64,000 nt of DNA from contig JBMHDH010000026.1 in the NCBI GenBank assembly GCA_049889495.1, positions 1 to 64,000 on the forward strand, read 5' to 3'. A program made the position numbers and the translations under genes. The DNA is from UBA685 sp049889495 (lineage in GTDB: Bacteria; Pseudomonadota; Alphaproteobacteria; Puniceispirillales; Puniceispirillaceae). Below the pieces are notes generated by a model. It saw only the letters and a list, made by a program, of their open reading frames with translations. It was not told the origin of the DNA and did no database searches. Shown here one piece after another: positions 43,710 to 51,892 of the stretch. The first letter of the stretch is position 1; each line of letters opens with the position of its first letter.

Positions 43710-43952
43710 TTATCCCAAAGATGATAAATCAATCGCTCCTTCTTTGGTCATCACAGGCACACCTGAGCGAATAGGAAAAGCCTTGTTCATCTGTGTGCTT
43801 ACCAGCCATTGCCGCTCTGCATCATAAGATAACGGACCTTTTGTAAAGGGACAAACAAGACAATTCAGCAAATGACGAGAGGCCATGATTTCCTGATCTG
43901 ATGGCTGGTCTGACAATTGATCTGGCAACTGGTCTGTGGGGGCTTGTGTCAT
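43710..43952 (-). CDS. Trm112-like (YcaR/UPF0434) protein
   Basis: This 80-aa protein has the Trm112 fold: the LLNCLVCPFTKGPLSYD segment with a CxxC pair, WLVSTQMNKAFPIRSGVPVM and a terminal acidic stretch. Eukaryotic Trm112 activates methyltransferases; the bacterial role is not established. About 20 N-terminal residues form a Gln/Asp/Ser-rich repeat (DQLPDQLSDQPSDQ) that is not part of the domain. An internal ATG at 43886 (MASRHLL) would give just the domain. Confidence 0.88.
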   Translation of the reverse strand: MTQAPTDQLPDQLSDQPSDQEIMASRHLLNCLVCPFTKGPLSYDAERQWLVSTQMNKAFPIRSGVPVMTKEGAIDLSSLG

Positions 43953-44014
43953 CGGACCACCTCATAATGGGTCTTAATTTTTAGATCCGCAAACCGAATG
44001 CGGGATAAGTCAGT

Positions 44015-44665
44015 CTAATGCTGGGCGCCTGTCGGAGCAGAGCTGTGAACAGCCATTTCAAGCATAGCGATTAATAATTGTGTCCGTGATGATAGATTTT
44101 CTGTTTCAAGCAAGGCTTGTTTTTCCGTACCTGCAAAAGGACAAATCATTGCCAAGGTTGTCACAAGTCTTTCATCTTCGCAATCTTCAATATGATCCCA
44201 ATCTGCACTGAACCCCTTTACTTCAAAATAGGATTTCAAAACATCAAGCAATTTGGCCCGATCAATGATTGCGGTATCAGGCTTCAGATCTGTTTCAAAT
44301 TGTTCCCAACGCACCTGACCCAATAAATAGCCATCTTGATGCATTTCTTGGGCTTGATAGGCAAAGCGCGCCGTGCCAGCCAATGTGATTAAATAGCGGC
44401 CATCATCTGATTCTGAAAAATCCGTAATCCTGCCAGCACATCCCACCTGATATAATGTCCCATCTTCGCTTTGCGGCTGGATCATGCCAATTAACCTATG
44501 TGGCGAGGCAATCGCATCTTGGATCATCGCTAAATAGCGCGGTTCAAAAATATTTAATGGCAATCTGCCACCTGGCAATAATAACGCCCCTGTTAACGGA
44601 AACAGGGGAATAACGTTTGGCAATTGCGAAAATAACGGCTCAAAAGGACCACGTGACATGACCAT
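44015..44665 (-). CDS. LON substrate-binding domain protein
   Basis: This 216-aa protein consists only of the LON N-terminal (PUA-like) domain, with VIPLFPLTGALLLPGGRLPLNIFE cores (LPLNIFEPRYLAMIQD) and an IGMIQPQ strand; the AAA and protease domains of Lon are missing, as is normal for this family. Its role may be substrate recognition, but this is not established. It lies next to the thioredoxin-TPR gene and the Trm112-like gene, a recurrent alphaproteobacterial cluster. Confidence 0.9.
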   Translation of the reverse strand: MVMSRGPFEPLFSQLPNVIPLFPLTGALLLPGGRLPLNIFEPRYLAMIQDAIASPHRLIGMIQPQSEDGTLYQVGCAGRITDFSESDDGRYLITLAGTARFAYQAQEMHQDGYLLGQVRWEQFETDLKPDTAIIDRAKLLDVLKSYFEVKGFSADWDHIEDCEDERLVTTLAMICPFAGTEKQALLETENLSSRTQLLIAMLEMAVHSSAPTGAQH

Positions 44666-44747
44666 ACCACCCTTAATCTATTGGTTATCTTTTGGTTATC
44701 TTTTCTGGGTTATAATATCCTACTACCAAAAGATATAGAGCGGTATT

Positions 44748-45683
44748 TTAAGAAAACAAATAAGATGATAATTTGCGTCTTGCTTTGATCACAAGCGGGT
44801 CGCCAACACCCAACGCTTCGAAGAATTCAAGCAATTGTGCCTTGGCTGCGCCATCGTTAAAATCACGATCTTTGCGAATAGAATCCAGCAATTGGGCCAT
44901 CGCTTCTTCTTTTTTACCTGCAGCAAAATAAGCCATCGCCAATTCATGCTTTGCGGCCAAATCTGTATCATCTGCGGCAATCGCAGCTTCCCATTTTTCC
45001 AGATCACCATCAGCTTGACCTGTTTTAGATGCCAATTCAACAGCCGCCGCGGCTTCACGCATCGCTGGTAAAGCCAATTGGTCTTCTTCTAACGCCTCAA
45101 TAATTTCCTTAGCATTTTCAAGATCCCCTAAGACCACCATCGCTTTGACAAGACCTGCAAGGGCTTCTAGCGATTCTGGCACAGCGGCCATTGCCTGCTG
45201 AAAAGCATCTAGCGCGGCCGCGCCATCCTGATTGGCCAAAGCTGCCTCGCCAGCTTCCAAAAGCGGCGCAATATCAGGGGCCCCTGGTGCCATGGCGGCT
45301 AGCTTTGAGACAAATTCTGCCACTTGTGAGGCAGGCTGGGCACCACCAAAACCATCAACTGGCTGGCCAGCGATAAAGGCATAAACAGTTGGGACAGATT
45401 GCACCCGCAATTGCGCGGCGATTTGCTGATTTTCATCAATATTGACACGTGCCAATTTGACGCGGCCATTTTTGGTCACTTCTTGTTCCATCACGGGACC
45501 AAGCTGTTTGCAAGGCCCACACCATGGTGCCCAAAATTGCACAATCACAGGGATCGTTTGCGAGGCTTCAATAACCTCTGCCATGAAATTTTCCATGGTC
45601 ACATCGACGATTAAAGAGGGCGCTAAAGAATCGGCATTGTTATTTTGTGCTGATAAATCTGGCTGAAATGGTTCCATAATCAT
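44748..45683 (-). CDS. cnoX: Thioredoxin-TPR protein, CnoX/YbbN-like
   Basis: This 311-aa protein has an N-terminal thioredoxin domain (active site WCGPCK, Cys55/Cys58) and a C-terminal TPR-like helical region (about residues 150-300, many EALAGL and KHELAMAYFAAGKKEEA segments). The E. coli homologue CnoX is a chaperedoxin that protects proteins from chlorine stress, and hands them to GroEL/DnaK. Unlike E. coli CnoX, which has lost the active CxxC, both cysteines are present here, as in Caulobacter-type proteins. It is the first gene of the cluster with the LON-domain protein. Confidence 0.9.
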   Translation of the reverse strand: MIMEPFQPDLSAQNNNADSLAPSLIVDVTMENFMAEVIEASQTIPVIVQFWAPWCGPCKQLGPVMEQEVTKNGRVKLARVNIDENQQIAAQLRVQSVPTVYAFIAGQPVDGFGGAQPASQVAEFVSKLAAMAPGAPDIAPLLEAGEAALANQDGAAALDAFQQAMAAVPESLEALAGLVKAMVVLGDLENAKEIIEALEEDQLALPAMREAAAAVELASKTGQADGDLEKWEAAIAADDTDLAAKHELAMAYFAAGKKEEAMAQLLDSIRKDRDFNDGAAKAQLLEFFEALGVGDPLVIKARRKLSSYLFS

Positions 45684-45739
45684 GTTGTCTTTCTGTCATG
45701 TTGGCTGTTCGCCAACCCTTATATTGTAAGCGGCAATCT

Positions 45740-46279
45740 CTACAGAGATAGGGAGATTGGCGTAATTGAAAAATGTGCCAAAAATGTCATTAAATCATCT
45801 GGGGACATGGCGATGGTTCTGTCATTCACCAAGGGATGCATATAAATCGTTTTACAAGATAACAAATCAGCATCTAGACCCAAAATAACATCATGCTCTG
45901 CGCCATGCATCATCGCAAGCGGCGTCACCGCCCCAGGCCGCACCCCCAGATTTTCAAGCAATCTGTCTGCTGACCCAAAGGAAAGCCTTTGGGCCTCAAG
46001 CTGATCTGCCAATTGTTTTAAATCCACCTCTTTATCTTCTTGGATAACCGCAAGATAATTGCGTTTTTTCTTATCTCGTAAATAAAAGTTTTTAATATGA
46101 CCGCCCCCATCTTCAGCTGTCAGAAGCCCGTCTCTGTGCCCTTTCGAATCTTCAACAGTGCGCAAAGGTGCGTGGTGGAAATTTTCAAATTTAAGGCCAA
46201 GCGAGGTAATCGCATCGCATAAGGCATCAGGATGAACAGGCAAGCTGTCTTGATATAATGATGACGCATCTGGGGTCAT
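45740..46279 (-). CDS. prdX: Prolyl-tRNA deacylase, YbaK/ProX family
   Basis: This 179-aa stand-alone INS/YbaK-domain protein is of the ProXp-ala (PrdX) type, which removes alanine mischarged on tRNA-Pro. Typical segments are FENFHHAPLRTVEDSK, GHIKNFYLRDKKKRNYLAV, LRVRPG-like (NLGVRPGAVTPLAM) and YMHPLVNDRTIAM. The open frame reaches a TTG at 46306, but ATG 46279 is preferred. Upstream lies a GC-rich hairpin. It is divergent from the sugar oxidoreductase gene. Confidence 0.9.
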   Translation of the reverse strand: MTPDASSLYQDSLPVHPDALCDAITSLGLKFENFHHAPLRTVEDSKGHRDGLLTAEDGGGHIKNFYLRDKKKRNYLAVIQEDKEVDLKQLADQLEAQRLSFGSADRLLENLGVRPGAVTPLAMMHGAEHDVILGLDADLLSCKTIYMHPLVNDRTIAMSPDDLMTFLAHFSITPISLSL

Positions 46280-46317
46280 AATAATTTTGTCTCTTCTATT
46301 CGTCAAAAATGCAAAAG

Positions 46318-46342
46318 GATAGCCCGCGCGCGGGGGCCTATC
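46318..46342 (-). promoter_or_regulatory. GC-rich hairpin in the prdX leader
   Basis: GATAG (46318-46322) pairs with CTATC (46338-46342), and inside it CCCGCG (46323-46328) pairs with CGCGGG (46329-46334), leaving three unpaired bases. It is an island of high G+C in an AT-rich gap. On the minus strand it is followed by CTTTTGC, 39 nt before the prdX ATG, and on the plus strand by TTTTG. It may be a terminator for read-through or an attenuator. Confidence 0.35.
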
Positions 46343-46564
46343 TTTTGTCTGCTTAAATCAAAATCATCAAAAGCTAAAGATCAAAGCGGTTTTGTAGTTC
46401 AAAAAATGTAACAAAAAGCAACGATTGACCCTGTTTGTGCCGATCGCTATTGATGAAGCATAAATGGGGGTCTGTTTCATAAATGAGCCAAAAGTTGTGT
46501 ATTTCAATACCGTTTTTATGATGCCGCTTTTGTAATGCCACTTTTGGATGAAAGTTTGAACCTG

Positions 46565-47548
46565 ATGACGACAAATAGTGATAGTAAAGTGGCATTGCTT
46601 GGCTGTGGCATGTGGGGCAGAAACATTGCCCGTAACCTTGCCAGCCTGTCTGCGCTGACGGCGGTTTATGACACGCATCCAGACAGAGCAGCCTCTTTTG
46701 CTAAGGAATTTGATGCAAGCGCGCTATCTTTGGATGCCATTCTAAAAGATGATACGATTTGTGCTGTCGCCATTGCCGCAAGTGCCACCACGCATAAAGA
46801 TTTGGCCCTCGCCGCACTTGATGCAGGCAAGCATGTCTATATCGAAAAGCCGATGGCCTTAACCTTGAAAGATGCCAAAGCCATTCAAGATAAAGCCCAA
46901 GAAATAAGGCGTGGTGTGATGGTTGGTCATCTGATCAGATATCATTCTGCCTTTGTCACATTGCAAGCTTGTGTCGCAGATCACATGATTGGCAAAATCA
47001 AACATATTCAGGCCAATCGATTGGCAATGGGCCGCATCAGAACAACAGAATCTGTATTATTTGATTTATGTCCGCATGATTTATCTTTGGTACTAGCACT
47101 AGCAGGCGAGATGCCAAATCATATCACCTGTCATGGGGCTAGCCATATCACCGAAAATGTGGTGGATATCCTGACAACGGGGCTTGGCTTTGCCAATGGC
47201 ATATCAGCCACCTTGCATACCAGCTGGCTGAACCCGTTTAAAGAACATAAATTAACAGTGATTGGCGAGACAGGCTCATTGGTCTTTGATGACACCAAAG
47301 ATTGGGCAGAAAAAGTAACCTATTACAAAGATACCATCACGCCAGATGGGCATTATTTCCAGATTGATAGAGAAAATCCCGTGCATGTGGACGTGCCACC
47401 ATCAGAGCCCTTAAAAGATGAAATGCGCGCCTTTTTGACCCTTTGCGCTGATGGCACATTACCACCAAGCCATGGCGGCGAAGCGGTGATGGTGCAAGAA
47501 GTGCTGGAAATCATGCAGGCCAAATTACAGGATGTGACCCAAAAATGA
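46565..47548 (+). CDS. Gfo/Idh/MocA-family oxidoreductase
   Basis: This 327-aa NAD(P)-dependent sugar oxidoreductase has the Rossmann motif LLGCGMWGRNIARN and the catalytic EKPMAL lysine motif (VYIEKPMAL), with a C-terminal alpha/beta domain. Its neighbour is a DegT-family sugar aminotransferase, so the pair probably oxidises then transaminates a nucleotide sugar, as in WbpB/WbpE-type pathways for 3-amino sugars (inference). I chose ATG 46565; an in-frame ATG at 46535 would add 10 residues. It overlaps the next gene by 4 nt. Confidence 0.87.
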   Translation: MTTNSDSKVALLGCGMWGRNIARNLASLSALTAVYDTHPDRAASFAKEFDASALSLDAILKDDTICAVAIAASATTHKDLALAALDAGKHVYIEKPMALTLKDAKAIQDKAQEIRRGVMVGHLIRYHSAFVTLQACVADHMIGKIKHIQANRLAMGRIRTTESVLFDLCPHDLSLVLALAGEMPNHITCHGASHITENVVDILTTGLGFANGISATLHTSWLNPFKEHKLTVIGETGSLVFDDTKDWAEKVTYYKDTITPDGHYFQIDRENPVHVDVPPSEPLKDEMRAFLTLCADGTLPPSHGGEAVMVQEVLEIMQAKLQDVTQK

Positions 47549-48678
47549 TCCCATTTATTGATTTAAAAGCGCAACAAGCGCGGATTCGTGATGATGTTGA
47601 TGCGCGTCTGGCAAAGGTGCTTGATCATGGCGCTTATATTATGGGCCCTGAAGTGGCAGAGCTTGAATCAGAGCTTGGCAAATGGGCAAAAACAAAACAT
47701 GTGATCAGCTGTTCATCTGGGACAGATGCGTTGATTTTGGCCTTGATGGGCAAAAAGCTTCGTGCTGGCCAAGGGGTAATTTGTCCCTCTTTCACTTTTG
47801 CTGCCAGCCCTGAATCAATCGCTGTATTAGGGGCGTCACCTGTTTTTGCTGATGTTGACCCGCACAGCTTTAATATTGATGCCCGCAATTTGTCATCTGC
47901 GCTTACCGCTGGCATGGATGCTGGTCTTGAAGTGGTAGGAGTCATGGCAGTTGGCCTGTTTGGCATGCCATCTGATATGACCGCCATCAGAGATTTTGCC
48001 AATAAGCATGGTCTGTGGGTGATTGATGATGCGGCACAATCTTTTGGGGCCAGCTGGCAAGATCAGCCCGTTGGTAAATTGGCAGATGTGACATGTACCA
48101 GCTTTTTCCCTGCCAAACCACTTGGCTGTTATGGTGATGGCGGCGCGTTATTCACAGATGATGATGAAGTTGCAGAAATAGCCAGATCATGCCGCGTTCA
48201 TGGCATGGGAAAAACCAAATATCATAATGACCGCCTTGGTATGACAGCGCGGCTTGATTCGATGCAAGCTGCCGTTTTATTGTCAAAATTAACGATCTTT
48301 GAAGATGAGCTTCGCGCCCGTCAAGATGTGGCAGATGCCTATACAGATGCCTTAGGTGATGTAGTCAAAACCCCGAAATTAACGCAAGGGGCAACATCCT
48401 CTTGGGCGCAATATACCATTAAATTGCCGCAACATGTTGAGCGCCAGATTTTGCAAGATAAATTGGCTGAAAAACAAGTGCCAACCATGATTTATTATCC
48501 TGTGCCGATGCATCAGCAAGGCCCGTATCAAGCCTATCCTGTGGCAAATGGCGCCTTGACCATCACAGACACTTTGGCAGATATCGTTTTGGCTCTGCCA
48601 ATGCATCCTTATTTGACAAAAGATCAAATTATCACCATCACAGATGCGGTCATTGCGGCTGTCGGAGAAGCGGCCTAG
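47545..48678 (+). CDS. DegT/DnrJ/EryC1/StrS aminotransferase (sugar aminotransferase)
   Basis: This 377-aa PLP enzyme is of the family that transaminates keto-sugars linked to nucleotides. It begins MIPFIDLKAQQARIRDDVD, has SCSSGTDALILAL, VIDDAAQSFGA and the PLP lysine in SFFPAKPLGCYGDGG. The MIPFIDL start and the oxidoreductase partner fit the WbpE group, which makes a 3-amino-3-deoxy sugar. No glycosyltransferase or N-acetyltransferase is adjacent, so the final sugar is unknown. Confidence 0.9.
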   Translation: MIPFIDLKAQQARIRDDVDARLAKVLDHGAYIMGPEVAELESELGKWAKTKHVISCSSGTDALILALMGKKLRAGQGVICPSFTFAASPESIAVLGASPVFADVDPHSFNIDARNLSSALTAGMDAGLEVVGVMAVGLFGMPSDMTAIRDFANKHGLWVIDDAAQSFGASWQDQPVGKLADVTCTSFFPAKPLGCYGDGGALFTDDDEVAEIARSCRVHGMGKTKYHNDRLGMTARLDSMQAAVLLSKLTIFEDELRARQDVADAYTDALGDVVKTPKLTQGATSSWAQYTIKLPQHVERQILQDKLAEKQVPTMIYYPVPMHQQGPYQAYPVANGALTITDTLADIVLALPMHPYLTKDQIITITDAVIAAVGEAA

Positions 48679-48732
48679 CCCCTATGCCATAAGCCATTTA
48701 AAAAAAAGTGCCTTTTGGTCTAAGGAAATCGC

Positions 48733-48761
48733 TTGCAACCAGAAAACCCTTAGATTATAAC
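48733..48761 (+). promoter_or_regulatory. Promoter of the tRNA-Gly gene
   Basis: A -35 TTGCAA (48733-48738) and a -10 TATAAC (48756-48761) are separated by exactly 17 nt. The predicted start is about 10 nt before the mature tRNA 5' end. Confidence 0.75.
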
Positions 48762-48778
48762 GCTATCATCTCGGCGAT

Positions 48779-48853
48779 GCGGGTGTAGCTCAGGGGTAGA
48801 GCACAACCTTGCCAAGGTTGGGGTCGAGGGTTCGAATCCCTTCACCCGCTCCA
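48779..48853 (+). tRNA. tRNA-Gly (anticodon GCC)
   Basis: The cloverleaf folds fully. The acceptor arms GCGGGTG (48779-48785) and CACCCGC (48843-48849) pair, the anticodon stem CAACC/GGTTG encloses TTGCCAA with anticodon GCC at 48811-48813, and the T-arm has GGTTCGAATCC. The 3' CCA is encoded (48851-48853). It has its own promoter and a terminator downstream. Confidence 0.97.
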
Positions 48854-48924
48854 AGATCTTTTAAAACAAGAATTGGGGTCAAGCATCATAAGAGATAACA
48901 GCCAAAGATAAGCACCCAAGATCC

Positions 48925-48953
48925 ACCAGCGTCATCTGATTGCTGGTTTTTTT
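48925..48953 (+). terminator. Rho-independent terminator after tRNA-Gly
   Basis: ACCAGC (48925-48930) pairs with GCTGGT (48942-48947), with an 11-nt loop, and is followed by a run of seven Ts (48947-48953). It lies about 70 nt after the tRNA and matches the end of a monocistronic tRNA unit. Confidence 0.8.
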
Positions 48954-48996
48954 ATGTCTTGATATCACGAAGACTAGATATCATGTGGCCCAGATA

Positions 48997-50316
48997 TCAC
49001 GTAGATGTCGTTGGCCGCCCAATAGAATGATACGAAAAGCCAGCCTCGGTCATTTTTTCACCATCATATAAATTGCGCAAATCCACCATCACAGACCCTG
49101 TCATCTTTGTTTTGAAAGCCTGTGGGGTGATGGCCCGAAATTCGTTCCATTCCGTGATGATAACCACAGCATCTGCGCCTGCTATGGTATCTTCTGCCGA
49201 ATTACAAAATCTTAAACCAGCTGGCAAAAGCGGCTTTGCTTCTAGCATGGCGGCAGGATCATAAGCTGAAATATCTGCGCCTGCTGCCATTAATTGCGGA
49301 ATAATCGTCAAAGCGGGGCTGTCACGCATATCATCTGTTTCAGGTTTAAATGCCAACCCTAAAATAGCGATCTTTTTACCAGTGACATCGCCATCCATCG
49401 CAGAAATCACTCGCCCTGCCATAGACGCCTTTCGGTCATCATTGTAACGCACAACCCCTTCGACCATCGGCAAGGGCACATCATGTAATTCAGCTGTTTT
49501 GACCAAAGCCAAAGTATCCTTGGGGAAACAAGAGCCCCCATATCCTGGCCCTGCATGCAAAAATTTTGACCCAATGCGTTTATCAAGCCCCATGCCCTTG
49601 GCAACTTCATGCACATTGGCACCCACTTTTTCGCATAGATCCGCCATCTGGTTGATAAATGAAATCTTCACAGCCAAAAACCCATTAGCGGCATATTTGA
49701 TTAATTCAGCAGTTTCAAGCTTGGCAAATAAGATCGGCGTTTCAATCAAATAAAGCGGTCGGTAAAGCCCACGCATCATCTCTTCAGCACGCGGGCTTTC
49801 TGCGCCAACAACCACACGATCTGGACGCATGAAATCATTAATCGCAGACCCTTCGCGCAAAAATTCAGGATTGGATGCCACATCGAAATCAGCATCTGGG
49901 CGCGCTTGTGAAATAATCTGGTACAATTGACGGCCCGTGCCAACAGGAACCGTTGATTTTGTTACAATCACACTATAGCCAGATAAGGCGCTTGCCACCT
50001 CCTTGGCAGCGGCAAAAACATAAGACAAATCAGCATGACCATCGCCCCGTCTTGTTGGGGTGCCAACGGCAATAAAAATCACATCTGCTGATGGCACAAC
50101 ATCGGCAAGATCTGTGGTGAAATGCAAGCGGCCAGCGGCGCTATTGCGCGCCACCAAATCATCTAAACCAGGTTCATAAATCGGTATTTCGCCTTGATTT
50201 AATCGTGCGATTTTATCAGCGTCTTTATCGACACAAGTCACATGAAAGCCAAATTCAGAAAAACATGCGCCAGATACCAAGCCCACATAGCCTGTTCCGA
50301 TTACCACAACTTTCAT
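48997..50316 (-). CDS. ugd: UDP-glucose 6-dehydrogenase
   Basis: This NAD-dependent enzyme oxidises UDP-glucose to UDP-glucuronate for polysaccharide synthesis. The 439-aa protein has the Rossmann motif VIGTGYVGLVSGACFSE, the KSTVPVGTG segment, and the catalytic Cys263 in GPGYGGSCFPKDT. galU, 700 nt away on the other strand, makes its substrate. It is followed on the minus strand by nothing before the tRNA terminator region. It sits 42 nt behind gmhA. Confidence 0.96.
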   Translation of the reverse strand: MKVVVIGTGYVGLVSGACFSEFGFHVTCVDKDADKIARLNQGEIPIYEPGLDDLVARNSAAGRLHFTTDLADVVPSADVIFIAVGTPTRRGDGHADLSYVFAAAKEVASALSGYSVIVTKSTVPVGTGRQLYQIISQARPDADFDVASNPEFLREGSAINDFMRPDRVVVGAESPRAEEMMRGLYRPLYLIETPILFAKLETAELIKYAANGFLAVKISFINQMADLCEKVGANVHEVAKGMGLDKRIGSKFLHAGPGYGGSCFPKDTLALVKTAELHDVPLPMVEGVVRYNDDRKASMAGRVISAMDGDVTGKKIAILGLAFKPETDDMRDSPALTIIPQLMAAGADISAYDPAAMLEAKPLLPAGLRFCNSAEDTIAGADAVVIITEWNEFRAITPQAFKTKMTGSVMVDLRNLYDGEKMTEAGFSYHSIGRPTTST

Positions 50317-50358
50317 AATCTTTGCCCTTTCAAATCACCGTCACTGTGGCTGGTCATG

Positions 50359-50925
50359 CTAAAAGCCAAGCAATTGTTCGACTTCTGCTGTGATCGCATG
50401 GCCAAGCGCGATATGGGATTCTTGGATATGCATGGTCTTTTCGGATGGCACATTCAACAGAATATCGGCGACATCGCGCAATTTGCCACCATCAGCCCCT
50501 GTCATGGCAATAACGGTGATGCCTTTATCCTTTGCCACGCCAGCGGCACGAAAGACATTTTCAGAATTACCACTTGTTGAAATGGCAATCAGAACATCAC
50601 CTGTCTTGCCCAAAGTTTGGACTTGGCGATCAAAAATCCCCTCAAAGCCAAAATCATTGCTAAAGGCTGTGATCAAAGAGCTGTCTGTTGTTAGCGCGAT
50701 TGCCGCAAGCCCATCACGCGGGTTTTTATGATCCAGCGTTGCAACAAATTCCGCAGCTAGATGTTGGCTGTCACCTGCAGAGCCACCATTGCCACATAAC
50801 ATCAATTTACCACCTGATTTTAAAGAGTGAGCAATCGCTGATGCGGCTTGTTCAGCTGCAATGGTTAACGTCTCTGCGGTTTGACGTTTTACATCAGCGG
50901 AAGCCAAAAGCAGATCTTTAATCAT
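50359..50925 (-). CDS. gmhA: Phosphoheptose isomerase GmhA
   Basis: GmhA converts sedoheptulose 7-phosphate to D-glycero-manno-heptose 7-phosphate, the first step to ADP-heptose for LPS core. The 188-aa SIS-domain protein has LCGNGGSAGDSQHLAAE, the AISTSGNSENV loop, and a C-terminal catalytic His in ESHIALGHAI. It is divergent from galU and upstream of ugd, in an envelope-sugar locus. Confidence 0.94.
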   Translation of the reverse strand: MIKDLLLASADVKRQTAETLTIAAEQAASAIAHSLKSGGKLMLCGNGGSAGDSQHLAAEFVATLDHKNPRDGLAAIALTTDSSLITAFSNDFGFEGIFDRQVQTLGKTGDVLIAISTSGNSENVFRAAGVAKDKGITVIAMTGADGGKLRDVADILLNVPSEKTMHIQESHIALGHAITAEVEQLLGF

Positions 50926-51040
50926 GATGATACACTCTGGTGAAGATAATGGGCCGAATCTTGACCCTCTCTTTATGACGGTTTAAGAGTGTAAAAGCAA
51001 TCAGATGGTTGCTAAAAAAATAAGGATATTGAGGAACGCT

Positions 51041-51892
51041 ATGGTCAAAAAAGCTATTTTCCCTGTCGGTGGTTTGGGCACGCGTTTCTTGCCAGCGACC
51101 AAAGCACTTCCAAAAGAAATGTTACCTGTCGTTGATAAGCCGCTGATTCAATATGCCATTGAAGAGGCGGTTGAGGCTGGTATTGAAGAATTTATCTTTG
51201 TCACAGGCCGCAACAAAACCGCGATTGAAGATCATTTTGACCATTCGGTGGAGCTTGAATCTGTCTTAGTGGAAAAGGGCAAAGACAGCGCGCTTGATGT
51301 GGTGCGCAAAATGATGCGTGCGCCTGGGTCTGTGGCTTATGTGCGCCAGCAAGACCCCGCTGGACTTGGCCATGCAGTATGGTGCGCCCGCCACCTTGTG
51401 GGCAATGAGCCTGTGGCTGTGTTATTGGCAGATGATTTGGTGCTTGGTGCACCAGCCTTAAAAGAAATGGTCCAAGCCTATCAAGGTGGCAATATGGTTG
51501 CTGTGATGGATGTGCCAAAAGATGAGACATCATCCTATGGCATTATCACCGCTGGCAAAGATGATGGCAAACTTGTATCAATCGAAGGGTTGGTTGAAAA
51601 ACCAGCACCAGAAAAAGCTCCCTCACAAATTGCGGTCATTGGCCGTTATATCATTGAACCAGAGGTGTTCACAGCGCTTGGCAATCAACAAGCTGGCGTT
51701 GGCGGGGAAATCCAATTAACAGATGCGCTTGCCACCCGCATTGGCATATCTGATTTTAAAGGCTATCGCTTTTCAGGCCAGCGGTTTGATTGTGGGTCAA
51801 AAATTGGATTTCAAAAAGCCAATTTGGCGTTCAGCCTAGAACGTGAAGATATGGCAGATGAATTACGCAGTTGGTTAAAGACACAAATATGA
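51041..51892 (+). CDS. galU: UTP-glucose-1-phosphate uridylyltransferase
   Basis: GalU makes UDP-glucose from glucose 1-phosphate and UTP. The 283-aa protein starts at ATG 51041 (MVKKAIFPVGGLGTRFLPAT) with GAGGA 6 nt upstream; the frame is open to 51005 but the upstream residues do not belong to the family. It has the nucleotide-binding GGLGTRFLPATK, PKEMLPVVDKPLIQY, and the C-terminal GQRFDCGSKIGF motif. It overlaps the phosphohexomutase gene by 4 nt (ATGA), which makes its substrate. Confidence 0.96.
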   Translation: MVKKAIFPVGGLGTRFLPATKALPKEMLPVVDKPLIQYAIEEAVEAGIEEFIFVTGRNKTAIEDHFDHSVELESVLVEKGKDSALDVVRKMMRAPGSVAYVRQQDPAGLGHAVWCARHLVGNEPVAVLLADDLVLGAPALKEMVQAYQGGNMVAVMDVPKDETSSYGIITAGKDDGKLVSIEGLVEKPAPEKAPSQIAVIGRYIIEPEVFTALGNQQAGVGGEIQLTDALATRIGISDFKGYRFSGQRFDCGSKIGFQKANLAFSLEREDMADELRSWLKTQI

